Shown here one piece after another: positions 38,490 through 49,604 of a DNA stretch of 64,000 nt (positions are counted from its first letter, which is position 1; the number at the start of each line of letters is the position of its first letter). The notes under the pieces were generated by a model. It worked only from the letters and a program-made list of their open reading frames with translations. It was not told where the DNA came from and searched no databases. The translations under genes were made by a program, and so were the position numbers. This DNA is from Glandiceps talaboti (Eukaryota > Hemichordata > Enteropneusta > Spengelidae): assembly GCF_964340395.1 (NCBI RefSeq), contig NC_135555.1:1917501-1981500 (forward strand), given 5' to 3'.

Positions 38490-38514
38490 ATAGACCCACC
38501 ATGGAGGATCTATG
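38490..38514. repeat. ATAGACCC-family palindrome, diverged copy
   Basis: ATAGACCCACCATGGAGG followed by ATCTAT is nearly self-complementary, with one mismatch (GGATCTAT for GGGTCTAT). It is the fourth member of the family seen at 2432, 7016 and 23649. Confidence 0.6.
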
Positions 38515-39325
38515 GGTACAGTAGAAACTGCATCCATATTGAGAGTTAACAATAGTTAATAGACCAACAATAATTTGTAATATTAGAGCTAAGATAAGAA
38601 AGTCAAAGACAACCAGAGAAATTAGTGCACCCTGGGTACGGGTATGATTTAATATTTACTATACATTGTTTTAAGTTATACAGAAATAACAGACTTGGGA
38701 ATTACTGGACCCTGTGGTGATATATACGTAACATATAATTTATATAGATCCAAAATTTGGTTCAGAATTCCCGCCAGATAATTCAACACACTTTTCATTT
38801 ACTTTGATTCTGAGGTTCATTTTACATTTTACACAAACACCTGTTACTTCAAGACCGAGATCCTTTGTTGCACTTTGTCGCCATTATATTCAAGTTCTTT
38901 ACTGACTTTCTTTATAACTGATTAACTTTGATATGCATAATTCCAACATTTTTACAACCGCACCATGTAATACAAGTTTTCTTTGACTCAATGAAAACGT
39001 AACTTTTGATAATTATAAATAAATTTCATAATGCGCCTCATCTTTGCAAGCAAATATAGATTAACGTATTAGGTAAAACAAATTATCCAAACATTTGACA
39101 AGAACTTCACAGTTTTGAATCTCAATACTAAAATCCAGAATTAGGCCAACAAACCAGAAGTTATTTCCCAACAGTGTGTACGTGTGTACTTGATACCATA
39201 GCATACATGTATTTACGTGTTATTTGGAGCCGTTTATACAGACCTGGGTAATACTAGAAACAATGCCAGGGTAACAAAGTTCAGGTCATTGCCCGACCTA
39301 AATTAGAATTATAACCCGGTCCCAG

Positions 39326-39498
<173 letters not shown>

Positions 39499-40003
39499 GA
39501 CAGTGATTGAGACTGCTCCGTCGTCGAGTAATTGACCTTTGACCTAACGAAGAGATACTCATTGATCAATTCAGGGGATATCATTCCATTTCTGTATTAG
39601 ATTTGGACGAGGAGACTCACTGCATATATGGACTTGACGCGAGAAATAAGCTGTATCTAGAGACATTGTCATGATCAGGCATGTGTGGAAACAGCTCTGA
39701 AACGTTCAATTGTAGAAAATGCTAAGATAGTTTTTACTGAATTTCCGAGTCATCAAAATTGCCTGAAATTACACCAAACACACAATAGTTATTAAACAAC
39801 AGAATTTAACATGTTGATAGTATACAGAGTGAGCAGTTTAATGTTTACATGAGATCACGATCATTCTAATTGTTTTTCTCCTAATGAAATCATGATAAAT
39901 CAAAATAACTCCGACGATAACAGGTTATTGAAGTCGAAATTCCTTGATGGGACGAGAAACTGTGCTTTGAGTTCACTTTGATAGTGAGGGGTCAGTGAAC
40001 TCG

Positions 40004-40011
40004 TGACGTCA
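40004..40011. promoter_or_regulatory. full cAMP response element upstream of PPP1R3-like gene 2
   Basis: TGACGTCA (in CGTGACGTCACAG) is a perfect palindromic CRE 130 bp upstream of the candidate TATA box. The spacing is typical of functional CREs. It suggests, but does not show, cAMP/CREB control of this glycogen-metabolism gene. Confidence 0.5.
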
Positions 40012-40140
40012 CAGTAGACGATATCACTACCAGACGTATCAGATCCATACATACCTGGGTGAGCAGCTTGTGAGGGTTTCACTACATTTTGATGACAATG
40101 TATGTATTTTAACACAATATCGATGACAAGTTCATAGAGA

Positions 40141-40146
40141 TATAAA
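40141..40146 (+). promoter_or_regulatory. candidate TATA box of PPP1R3-like gene 2
   Basis: TATAAA (in AGATATAAACTTAC) about 350 bp before the coding ATG. Transcription from about 40170 would give a long leader with upstream ATGs, including one at 40192 opening a 127-codon out-of-frame ORF over the true start. An upstream exon spliced to the acceptor-like AACTGTCAG ending at 40465 is the alternative. Confidence 0.4.
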
Positions 40147-40496
40147 CTTACTACATACTAAGTCCAACCTCTCGCGTTCTCATTTTATTCGATGAAAACA
40201 CGCGCCCCGAATGCCCTCAACCTCACCTGTAAACAAACGACGTTATTAACATATTCAAATTGTGACCGAGAAACCTTCTTTTTGGTATCTGCCGCACGTA
40301 CGCACATTAGCAGGCGAAAGGCCACGGCGTATAATGGTATTTATATACTAGAGAAGTGTAGCATACTATGGCCTAGCAGACGAGTCAGAAAACATACACT
40401 ATTCTTGATCTTAAATAGTGCTCAAAACTCTGATTTTGAAGTATCACTACAAACACAACTGTCAGGACGGTGGATGGCTTGTGGAGAGACATCGAC

Positions 40497-41351
40497 ATGT
40501 GCATCTTCACTGATTCTTGCAGCTTCAATTGCAGCGGGCAAACAAGTTGTAAAGTCATACAGAAATATGACCTAAATTCGAACGTCGAAGGTTTACTTGA
40601 CAAAAATAATGTGTTGTCGAATGACCAACACCTTCAAAATGGTCACGAGGATTTGCCAGGAGACCTGTGCAGCGACCAAAGTCATGATACATCATCAGTT
40701 AATGATTTCTTGTTCAACGATTACGATGATGGTTGCGGTCAACTTAAACTTGAACTACTACTGGACAGAAAGAAGTCTTCTCAGAGACACGGTTGTCTGA
40801 AATCATCGATATTCCGCTCATCCAAACGAAAACGAGTAGTATTTGCCGACATGTTGGGACAACGACTTACAGAAATACGCGAGTTTAATCCCGCTACGGA
40901 AGAGATGGTGATGAACAAGGTAACTGAATCGAAAATTTTGTCCGACGATTTAAGCGGGCATGTGTGTATAAAAAGTCTAATTCAGAATCCTTCAAACGTG
41001 ATAGTACAGCAAAAACTTGACGAACAGAATGTTTGTCTGGAGAAATTTGTCGTTTCTGGCAAAGATGTGATGGGAGTCGTACAAGTAAAAAACACCGGTT
41101 ATCAGAAATCTGTCAAAATCCGAACGACCCGGAATAAGTGGAAGTCGTTCACGGACATACCGGGGACATACATCCAAAATTCATGTGACGGAGAAACAGA
41201 CAAATTCGTGTTTGCCTTATTGGATAACAAAGTCAAAAGCGATTCAGTTTATTCAATAGTGGAATTCGCCATTTGTTATTCCGTGGAGGGAGGAATGTTT
41301 TGGGACAATAACGACGGGAAAAATTATTCGTTCGAATGTTTCACTTCGTAA
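40497..41351 (+). CDS. protein phosphatase 1 regulatory subunit 3-like, gene 2 (glycogen-targeting)
   Basis: This 284-residue PPP1R3-family protein resembles the gene at 21015. The PP1-docking RVxF motif is RVVF at residues 113-116 in a basic run (SSKRKRVVFAD), followed by LTEIREF as in vertebrate R3C-type subunits. The CBM21 glycogen-binding domain spans about residues 175-281: CLEKF at 180-184, GVVQVKNTGYQKSVKIR, a conserved NKW at 213-215, and FWDNNDGKNY at 268-277. The N-terminal third is acidic and Asn/Asp-rich with no known domain. The first in-frame ATG is at 40497. The frame is open to a TGA at 40437, so a start in an upstream exon is possible. It lies about 19 kb from the other copy on the same strand. 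Outside the RVxF and CBM21 regions the two differ greatly, so the duplication is old. Confidence 0.92.
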   Translation: MCIFTDSCSFNCSGQTSCKVIQKYDLNSNVEGLLDKNNVLSNDQHLQNGHEDLPGDLCSDQSHDTSSVNDFLFNDYDDGCGQLKLELLLDRKKSSQRHGCLKSSIFRSSKRKRVVFADMLGQRLTEIREFNPATEEMVMNKVTESKILSDDLSGHVCIKSLIQNPSNVIVQQKLDEQNVCLEKFVVSGKDVMGVVQVKNTGYQKSVKIRTTRNKWKSFTDIPGTYIQNSCDGETDKFVFALLDNKVKSDSVYSIVEFAICYSVEGGMFWDNNDGKNYSFECFTS

Positions 41352-42290
41352 CTTGAGTACCTCAGCTGCACGTTATACAGTGAACCCACCAGCTGTGGTT
41401 ACATCATCCATCGTCGGACGCCCATATTGCTGCAAATTCTTCACTGGTTTAGTTAATCCTAAGCTTTTTGAAACACTACATTCAGATCAACGAACTATTT
41501 CACACCAAATGCGTGAGGGCCACCTGGTATGGTGAGCGTTGTACCGTTTTCAATGACTATGTCCTACACATATGACGTCTGGCATTCTCTACCATGTACA
41601 CAAAAATACTGCCCTACCATCCCATTCCATGAACGTGCAAGAAAAAACCGTTGATCTTCCGCCAAAAAGCACCTTTACCCAGTGTAATGTTGTACCAAGT
41701 CCCTAAACCAGGAGATCTCCATATCTCTATATTGGCTACAGTATTCTATTTTACTCCCACAGCACTGTCTCTTTTATATACAATGTACTTGGACGTTCCT
41801 TGATATGTTCTCCTATTAGCCTCATTTCTGAATGTTGATCTTCAGCCTGTGAGGCCAGTAGTATATATGCACGCCAGAGAGTTCAAATTTGATTTGGTTT
41901 TTGCAATTATTTATAATATTAATGTACGAGAGTGTTCAAAGTTGTGTAAATAACTTGTTTTTTGTCTCTGTACCTTCACTTTACCATATGTAAAACAACG
42001 TATATGTAAATATATTTATAAAAAATATACAGAATTTTGTTGAAGTGATTAAAATTCAACCATTATAATATTGTTTTCTGTTGTTTTGATGTCACTCTAT
42101 GAATGTGGAACTATTTTACATATTGTTCAGTAGTGTATTATGATGAGTGCATATGCCCAATTTCACTTCTCAGGAGATTATATATAAAACACACGTGCAT
42201 TATAAAGACGGTACCGTAGTGTCATTTTGAAGACAAGTTGTAAATGAGTGTTATTCACACTTAAGCCTACAATAAACGATTGTTAAATAT
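41352..42290 (+). other. probable 3' UTR of PPP1R3-like gene 2
   Basis: AT-rich DNA without competing genes. A clear AATAAA at 42271-42276 predicts cleavage near 42290 and a 3' UTR of about 0.94 kb. Confidence 0.55.
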
Positions 42291-42546
42291 ACCAAAGGGA
42301 ATGAAATGCACCTTTGTCATATACTACTTGCTATCTCCAGTATACCGCTGGTCTAGATTCTATGCTCGTAGTATATTTACCTATAACTCTAAGTGGGTAC
42401 ACTATAGTCTGGTCACCTACGAGCACAGATTCTAAGTTTGTGTTCTGTAGGTTCATACCCCCCCCCCGAGGGAGTACTTCCCTTATAGAAAGATAAACAG
42501 GGATGTGTCAACCAGATAGGCCACCATTTCACGAGAAAATCTCCAA

Positions 42547-42549
42547 TGG

Positions 42550-42624
<75 letters not shown>

Positions 42625-42652
42625 AGTAGTAGTAAGTAGTAGTAGTAGTAGT

Positions 42653-42737
<85 letters not shown>

Positions 42738-42928
42738 TGTAGATGGTAGTGGTAGTAGTAGTAGTGGTAGTAGTAGTAGTGGTAGTAGTGGTAGTAGTAG
42801 TAGTGGTAGTAGTAGTTGTAGATGTAATGGTAGTAGTAGTGGTAATAGTAGTAGTAGTAGTAGTAGCGGTAGTTGTAGTGGTAGTAGTAGTAGTAGTGGT
42901 GGTGGTGGTAGTGGTAGTAGTGATAGTA

Positions 42929-42961
<33 letters not shown>

Positions 42962-42983
42962 GTAAAAGTAGAAGTAATAGTAG

Positions 42984-43035
<52 letters not shown>

Positions 43036-43051
43036 AGTAGTAGTAGTAAAA
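42547..43051. repeat. 500-bp AGT-type triplet tract
   Basis: Nearly 200 bp of pure AGT triplets with a few AAGT slips pass into mixed AGT/GGT/TGT triplets, then about 16 TTG triplets (42984-43035) and four AGT. The Tyr/Asn/His-rich minus-strand frame and the Val- and Ser-rich plus frames over it are artefacts. Confidence 0.97.
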
Positions 43052-43233
43052 TTTACTTAAGAACAGGGTAGCCAGGAAACAACAGAAGTTGATTTCCACT
43101 TGGGCCCTGTTACCACACACCAAAACATTACATACCACACAAAAAGAGATTACAAACAATACGAAAGCAACGTTTAACAAGACAAGATGAAAAAAACAAC
43201 AACATCAATAGATAAATTTACACCGCCATCCAG

Positions 43234-43790
43234 TTACACCATACTGGAAGTCATCCTCTCTGACATAATATGATTTATGTATGTATTTCTAAAAGTATGA
43301 ATTGTTTTGCACTGCTTAATATGTGTTGGTAGACTGTTCCATAAAACAGCTCCAGAGTATTTAAAGGTTCTCTTGCCGGAATAACTGCTAATTCTAAAAC
43401 ACATGAGTATTGAGATTGAATCTTTGTCTGGTGTAAAAGTTATGTACTTTATCCAACCTCTTGGCATATTTAGTAATTTATGAAGAATTTTAATATAAAG
43501 GCACGCCTTCTGAAAAGCAAAACGCTCATTACACGACAACCAATTTAAAAGAGTGGGTCCTAGGCCCACACTGAAGGATTATCCTGGCTGCTCTATTTTG
43601 GAGCCTCTGAAGTCTGGTCAGTCATAGTCGTACCACTGTTTGACCACATTACTGCAGTGTAGTCAAACAATAGCAGTACCATCGCATTATAAAGCATCTT
43701 TGTAGTAATTTTTTCTGTCCAAAATTTCCTAAACATGGATTCGATAAAGATGGGCACCTATTTTGTGCCTTAGAAATGACATGTGTCCTT
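43234..43790 (-). pseudogene. LINE ORF2 3' end (non-LTR reverse transcriptase C-terminus), frameshifted
   Basis: Read on the minus strand, three frames in series match the C-terminal part of non-LTR retrotransposon ORF2: TKMLYNAMVLLLFDYTAVMW, then LQRLQNRAARIILQCGPRTH, then LLNWLSCNERFAFQKACLYI continuing to the WNSLPTHIK block. This order (FDY..VW, QNRAARII, LNWL, WNSLP..IK) is typical of the Jockey/CR1 superfamily. At least two frameshifts separate the blocks and nothing upstream is open, so it is a dead, 5'-truncated copy. Confidence 0.8.
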
Positions 43791-45628
43791 GAGTTAACCG
43801 TGAAAAAGTTCAAACAAATCGCTGGCACACACCGAGCGTCAAGGATTAGTCATGACCCCCTCCCCTTTCCCAGAATGATTCTGTAGAGCGCCACCAACTG
43901 CCGAAATATTTATTCGTGTTCATGGGTCATGCAAGAAGCATCACAGAATTGATTGGTTTATGTTTTCAATTTCATTCAATACAGTGACATTAATTTGATT
44001 GATATCAACTCGTAGTTTTGGTTAGCCCCAGGAAAAAGGTCAGAAAGTAAGAGCCTGAATGATAGTTGCAATGATCAATTAACTTAATAAGAGTACCGGT
44101 ACTATACTCACTCTCAACGAAGACTAAAATAACACTCGAAAAGCCTCGGAGACTTACTAGTCAAGAACCAACGAAACTTCAAACTCAAAAGTCACAATGC
44201 ACCAATAAGGAATGCATTATTAAATTATACGCAAATATGTCAATAATGAATTCTGTTTTCCTACTTGTACTAGCCCTCTTTGAAGATAATTTATCGTGTA
44301 TCACTTGAATGTCGCATTCTCTCCAAGGTTGGAACTAAATAGCCGTACCTGGATAAATTAACATCGTCCTGAAATACAAAGAAACACAAAATATTTCAAT
44401 TTGATTTCTTGTTATGTTGATAAGTTGTGTCTGTGTACGAGCTATAAGGTAGAACCTAGAAATCTATGGTAGAAATTATTTACCTCGTCACCTACATTGC
44501 GAAAACGACTCATAGCGATACACACACACGCACGCACGCACACACACACACACACACACATACACAATATTATGATGCCGCATATATACGATGCAGTGTA
44601 TTTTTCCTTCATTTGCGAAATTAATATGAAAAAAAAAACATCACGAAACAAATTAACACTTGCGTTAAAGGGACATGTCGCAACTTTAAGTTGGGACACT
44701 ATTTTACCAGATTTACATAAATACATTGTACATAAAACCCGTACCGATAGTAGTCCTGTCGTTCTGTGCTTTGAAATGATACAATCACCACATAGCGTAG
44801 TACACACGCACACTTTCTCGACTATACTACGACCCCGATGTCAAACACAAGCTCTTAAAATTACGTTATCGAATTTTCCATTACTTAAAAACCTTAAGTG
44901 CAATGCTACAGACAAGACTTCGGTCGTGAAATCATTCAACAGGTAAAAATAGTATATTATAATTGTATTCAAGTCTGTATTTTATTTATGAACACAACTT
45001 ATAAAGCATTCAAATCTGATCTATTCTCCTTTAATAAATGAATTCATTCAGTGTGTAATTAGGGAATGAGCAGAATTTACGGGGGACTGAGGTGGCTGAG
45101 TAGAAAATTGTTTGATTAAAATTTTCTTCGCTGTCACTCCCCACCCCCTTTGACTGTGTGCTCTCAAAACTTTTCGTGGCCACCTGAAATAAACCCAAGA
45201 ATTAATTCGTAGCCTTCCCCCTCCCGAAGGCTACACAAAGATTTTTAAATATACGGTACCCCCCCCCCCCCACCCGTAATAAGCTGGATGTGTACAATTG
45301 AGCGGTATACTACAATGGACTTCATATATGTAGTAAATGAAAAAAAATTGCAATTGAAGGTAAATGACTGCTTCTGAGGTTCAATTTTGTTTATGGATTC
45401 AATATTACCCTCAATATTACTTTTATTATTATAAAATATTTTTATTCATGGTAAAACTAATTAAGCGTTACAAACAACGCAAAGTGTTGAAGATTATAAA
45501 ACACATTAGGACATAAAATACACATGCATGGATTACATATATAATAATATATATATAATTTTCAGTGTCCTACCCCCGCCCCCTCCGCTTCGCATCCTCA
45601 ACTTTGTGTGTGTGTCCCCCTCCCCCCA
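43791..45628. other. gene-free stretch
   Basis: Contains a CA/CG-type microsatellite at about 44520-44566 and C-rich runs near 45260-45273 and 45575-45627. A 149-codon plus-strand frame at 44497-44946 begins inside the CA repeat and has no recognised domain. If the minus-strand lectin has a further 3' exon, it should lie here. Confidence 0.4.
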
Positions 45629-45657
45629 TTATTTCCTCTTCATTCTTGTTCCCTTAC

Positions 45658-45728
45658 CTTCATATTCACATACGAATTGCTTGTTCTTGAAACAATAATC
45701 GTCATCTAATTGCCAATTCCGATTCTTC
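45658..45728 (-). CDS. minus-strand lectin exon 4 (C-terminus of lectin domain)
   Basis: Acceptor CATTGCAG before 45728. Joined in phase 2 to exon 3 it rebuilds a Trp codon and reads WKNRNWQLDDDYCFKNKQFV, then CEYE. It supplies the last two conserved cysteines. The 3' donor GTAAGG (phase 1) corresponds in position to that of the plus-strand paralogue. Confidence 0.85.
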
Positions 45729-47920
45729 CTGCAATGGCAATTACAATAACAAGACAAGTGAATACATCGATAAAGTAATATACCAACTCACCAAATTTAA
45801 TGCCATTTACAAACGCGAAAAAATCCCAAGTCTTAATCAATCTATATTACCAGCGATTATTTTTATCACGGACCATAAAATTAGTAAGTTCTCTTGTTGT
45901 ATACTGAGTGCCAGAAACCCTAACCTACATGTACGTATAACTTGGCGACATTACCAACCTCTTTGGTTTGGTGCATAGCTTCAACATATCCGAATACTTA
46001 CAATCTGCATTTGACTGATTTATGTTGAATTTGTAAGTTAGTGATAACCATTTTAGTTAGAGGTATATATCTTTCAATACTGTACAAAGGCTAACATCCA
46101 GATCACATTAATTGTACCACCTCTGTAGCTATGCATTGTTCTCGGTTTCAAGTGAAACATAAATTCATGCAAATCACCAGTATATCGTAGAAACCTGGTA
46201 AAATCGAATGTGAAGTTTCTAGAATAAACTAAAAACTTCTAATGAGTAAGCATCCTCTCTGTGGGCAAATTATTCCATTCATTGAATATTACAACTTAAC
46301 TTGACGGGAAAAAGAAGGTTGTCATTGTCGGAACGTCCCCTTTTCATTAATTTATTTTGACCATTGACTTTCGAATTTACCGAGTTTCTATCATATTGCG
46401 GTCTTAGCTTAGCAGCGGTTTTTAAATCATATCGTTCTCAATTACATTCCGTTGTCCACTACACTAGTCATGGTACATTTCAAACCTATCAACTTTAGTT
46501 ACGGGGAAAAGAATGTGACTGTACATGTTTCGCTCATTTTTAATTTTATTGATTGCTGGAGAGAACAGACAAGCAGTGATGGCAAGTCTGCATTTGTATT
46601 GTCGAACAATTGCGCTATTTGTTTTGAAGCCTGAAGTGACGATTAATCTACCTTTTATGTTGGACTAGATTTACGGTGTGTCACCATGGTAACTTTATAA
46701 CATTGTGTTGCCATGACAATATCCATGTAAACTTTTTCTCAACAAGACTGCAAGCTAAATTGTGGACTCGAATTTTTCTTATTAACTACATGTTTTCGTT
46801 GTTTATAGAGAAATTGGTTTTAGGAAATAGTTGTCACTTTGCATACGTAAACAATGACGTGGTTTTGTTTGCATGTTTGTTTGTTAGCCCCAAGGGTCCA
46901 AAAACACAGCTACATACAGGTTTGGACCTGAGTAATGACTCCAAGTACAACTTGACATGACGCTGAATCTGATTGATATATAATGATAATAATTTTATAA
47001 ACTTTATAAGAGCCTTAATTACAACCATAATTTAATGATAAGATGCATCATATCGTATACGCACTGATTACATTTTAATACGAAAAAAATACAATTCGCA
47101 CTAAAACATAATAATTAATGCTACTAATAAATTCTACGTACCTAGTTCTATTTTAATAGAGAGTATAATTATTTCTTTCTATTTATTATAAGAACTAAAA
47201 TATCAAATCAATATAAACCATATCTTACCATAATTGCACGCAGTCTTGACCATGGCATTGATCACGTTTTAAGTTATTATTTGGGTTAGTATTGGCCCAG
47301 GGAAGATTTTGATCAAGTGGAGAATCATCAACCCAATAGAAATCACCTTCCTTGGCTCTATCATTCAAACCAATCCAAACACCCTTTATCACATTTTCTG
47401 ACAAATCCGGCTCCGTTAGAAGGCATTCTTTTAGTGTATTATATGTGGCGTCATCTTTGATGATTGCCAATTGACCGCCATCTCCTTCACACAGGTTGCG
47501 TGCGTCAACCCAAGGTACCGCCAGTGAAGTTATAAAGCGGAATAGGCGACCGTCGGATGGATGACAGATTTCTGTAAATGGTATAGGAATCTGTTGACAA
47601 GTATTTTGGCATGCTCTAACACATTCGACAACTCCTGTTAGTTAATTTGTGTAAATTTTGACATTTTATCTCAGCATTACTTATTAGTTAGCAAATCACA
47701 AAAGTTATTGACCAGAAGAAAAGTACACTCAGTATTAACAAAACGAGGGTCATTCTCAGTACAGTGCAGGATTAGATCTAGAGGTATATGAATTTTTTCA
47801 TAGGCTAAATTATCGTTATTGATTTTCAATACCAGCACAATAATTGCCGCTATAAAGCATACATACATACATACATACATACATACATACATACATACAT
47901 ACATACATACATACATACAT

Positions 47921-47960
<40 letters not shown>

Positions 47961-48830
47961 ACATACATACATACATACATACATACATACATACATACAT
48001 ACATACATACATACATACGTACGTACGTACGTACGTGCGTACGTACATGGTACGTATGTGCGTGCGTGCGTGCGTGCATTCAGACGGACAGACACACATA
48101 CATACATACATACATACATACATACATACATACATACATACATACATACATACATACATACATACATACATACATACATACATACATACAGACAGACAGA
48201 CAGACAGACAGATAGACAGACATACAGACAGACAGACAGATAGACAGACAGACATGTGTCTACCAAACTCAATTACATGCACATATTACTCACCGTTCTC
48301 ATTAGCATCTGCTGTTATTGTACGCTTTTCCTGGATGGAAGGAGAAAGTCCCAAAATAAATAGATTTGTAAGATATTATAAGATATTTACAGCATAAGCC
48401 ATATCCACAATAGTTGGTTTTATTTCATAAAATCGAAAAGAAGTCTAATTTAATTTAGAAAAATGCAAATATACCAATCGGATATTTAGATTTTAGTTCA
48501 ATCATTCAATATCTATAAATTTTCGTCTCAATAAATAAAAAACAAAACAAATAGCTACGAATAACCTGAATCGAGTCTATATACAGTGTTAATAGGATCT
48601 TACACTGTATTTAATGCAGCCATTATGACAGCCCACTGGAGACCCGTTGATTTATAAAACCTGTCTTCCCGTTACTTAAAATCTAGCCTTGTGAATCAGA
48701 TAAAAACAATGACGTAGAAAGTAGAACTCTCTATGTGATAATATAGGTTACATACCCTTGTTCCTGCTCCATCAGAAGACACTAACTTCACACAAAGCAC
48801 TACTACAGGAATAACTATTGTCAGCTTCAT
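45658..48830 (-). CDS. secreted C-type lectin, minus-strand gene (4 exons)
   Basis: Exons in transcript order are 48756-48830, 48294-48330, 47229-47634 and 45658-45728 (589 nt). Every boundary is AG/GT and the phases are 0, 1, 2. Exon 1 is a signal peptide (MKLTIVIPVVVLCVKLVSSD). Exon 3 opens with a C-x3-C-x3-C segment, then the lectin domain: WVDARNLC, GGQLAIIKDD, VWIGLNDRAKEGDFYWVDD, NPNNNLKRDQCHGQDCVQLW. Exon 4 completes it with LDDDYC and FVCEYE. The usual Ca-site tripeptides EPN/QPD are replaced by NPN, and WND by LDD, so sugar specificity is uncertain. After exon 4 there is a phase-1 donor (GTAAGG). If it is unused, translation stops at TAA 45629-45631, giving 205 residues. It is divergent from, and paralogous to, the lectin at 55968. 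Confidence 0.88.
46680..46720. promoter_or_regulatory. pair of RFX X-box-like sites in lectin intron 3
   Basis: GTCACCATGGTAAC (46680-46693) is a perfect X-box match. GTTGCCATGACAAT (46707-46720) is a weaker one on the same strand 27 bp away. Both lie inside intron 3 of the minus-strand lectin. Confidence 0.4.
47229..47634 (-). CDS. minus-strand lectin exon 3 (main lectin-domain exon)
   Basis: A 406-nt exon between acceptor CTAACAG and donor GTAAGA. It carries the extra Cys triplet, the long-form N-terminal Cys (EIC), the first domain helix and the GLNDRAKEG/CHGQDC region. It ends in phase 2 as does its paralogue at 57515. Confidence 0.9.
47859..48254. repeat. (CATA)n/(CA)n/(CGTA)n/(CAGA)n compound microsatellite in lectin intron 2
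   Basis: Almost 400 bp of tetranucleotide repeat fill more than half of the 659-bp intron 2: CATA, a CA block, CATA, a CGTA/CGTG block (48017-48076), CATA again and CAGA. All long frames here on both strands are artefacts. Confidence 0.97.
48294..48330 (-). CDS. minus-strand lectin exon 2 (37-nt small exon)
   Basis: Acceptor CCATCCAG, donor GTGAGT. The only open frame is phase 0, encoding EKRTITADANEN and ending in phase 1, exactly what the flanking exons require. It is the counterpart of the 16-nt exon of the plus-strand gene. Confidence 0.8.
48756..48830 (-). CDS. minus-strand lectin exon 1 (signal peptide)
   Basis: ATG at 48830-48828. It encodes 25 residues with a hydrophobic core (IVIPVVVLCVKLV) and a likely signal-peptidase site after VSS. 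It ends in phase 0 at donor GTATGT. Confidence 0.85.
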
Positions 48831-48892
48831 TGTTCGTTATACTGCAACTGCACCGAAGTCTAGCGAGATCGAGTGAATTCTGACGGGGTAAA

Positions 48893-48903
48893 CATATATA
48901 AAG
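48893..48903 (-). promoter_or_regulatory. TATA-like box of minus-strand lectin
   Basis: On the minus strand CTTTATATATG lies about 65-70 bp upstream of the ATG, predicting a 5' leader of about 35 nt. Confidence 0.5.
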
Positions 48904-49539
48904 GTTACCAAACCATATGTATGCAGTTGGTTTCTTAAAAAAGAAATTAGAAAATAAATCGAGGTGAAATGTGTGAGGGATCAGAATATGCTTTCTCCCT
49001 CGGCTAATTCAAGCGTATCATGGGAACAGCCGGGAGACAAGACGGGAATTAATTAAATGTGGCGGTTATATTTCGATACTTACTAGCAAATCCGTTCTGG
49101 TTTTTTTCAATGTGAATCAAACCCAATCTATAATTACTCTACTATTTCCTACTTCACTCTTCGTGAACATCGTCCCATGGCGCTCTATTTTTTCATTATT
49201 TTTTCTTCATTTATATTCACTTTTATCGTCTCTGTATTAGCTGGTTATATAGATGGGATATAGAAACACTTTTAAACAAAACTGGGTTAAATTATTAAGA
49301 TGCTCAAAATGCTTTTGACGCTACAACTCTAGAGAGACACTCTGGAAAAAAATCCATTTTTCAGAAGTACATGTAAATGTAAACATGCTGTAGTTATCAG
49401 TGTTGTGTTTGCTTGATTTTGTTTCTTATTGATTGATTGTTTGTTTGTTTGTTTGTTTGTTTGAAGTATTAAAATGTCTACTTTTGTTTGTATATACGTG
49501 TTAGTGTGTTATTGTGTGTGTACATGTGTGTATGTGTGT

Positions 49540-49604
<65 letters not shown>

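Noticed and set aside
40192-40575. 127-residue protein
   Set aside because: Out of frame with and overlapping the clear PPP1R3-like gene. No domain. At most an upstream ORF.
42682-43071. Collagen-like or Ser/Gly-rich secreted protein
   Set aside because: Ser/Gly alternation simply follows AGT/GGT triplets and the frame has no flanking unique sequence.
42413-43180. 255-residue Tyr/Asn/His/Leu-rich protein
   Set aside because: It is the minus-strand reading of an AGT/TTG triplet tract, with equally long frames in other phases.
47677-48282. Cys/Tyr/Val-rich 140-200-residue proteins on both strands
   Set aside because: All are translations of the CATA/CA/CAGA microsatellite inside lectin intron 2.
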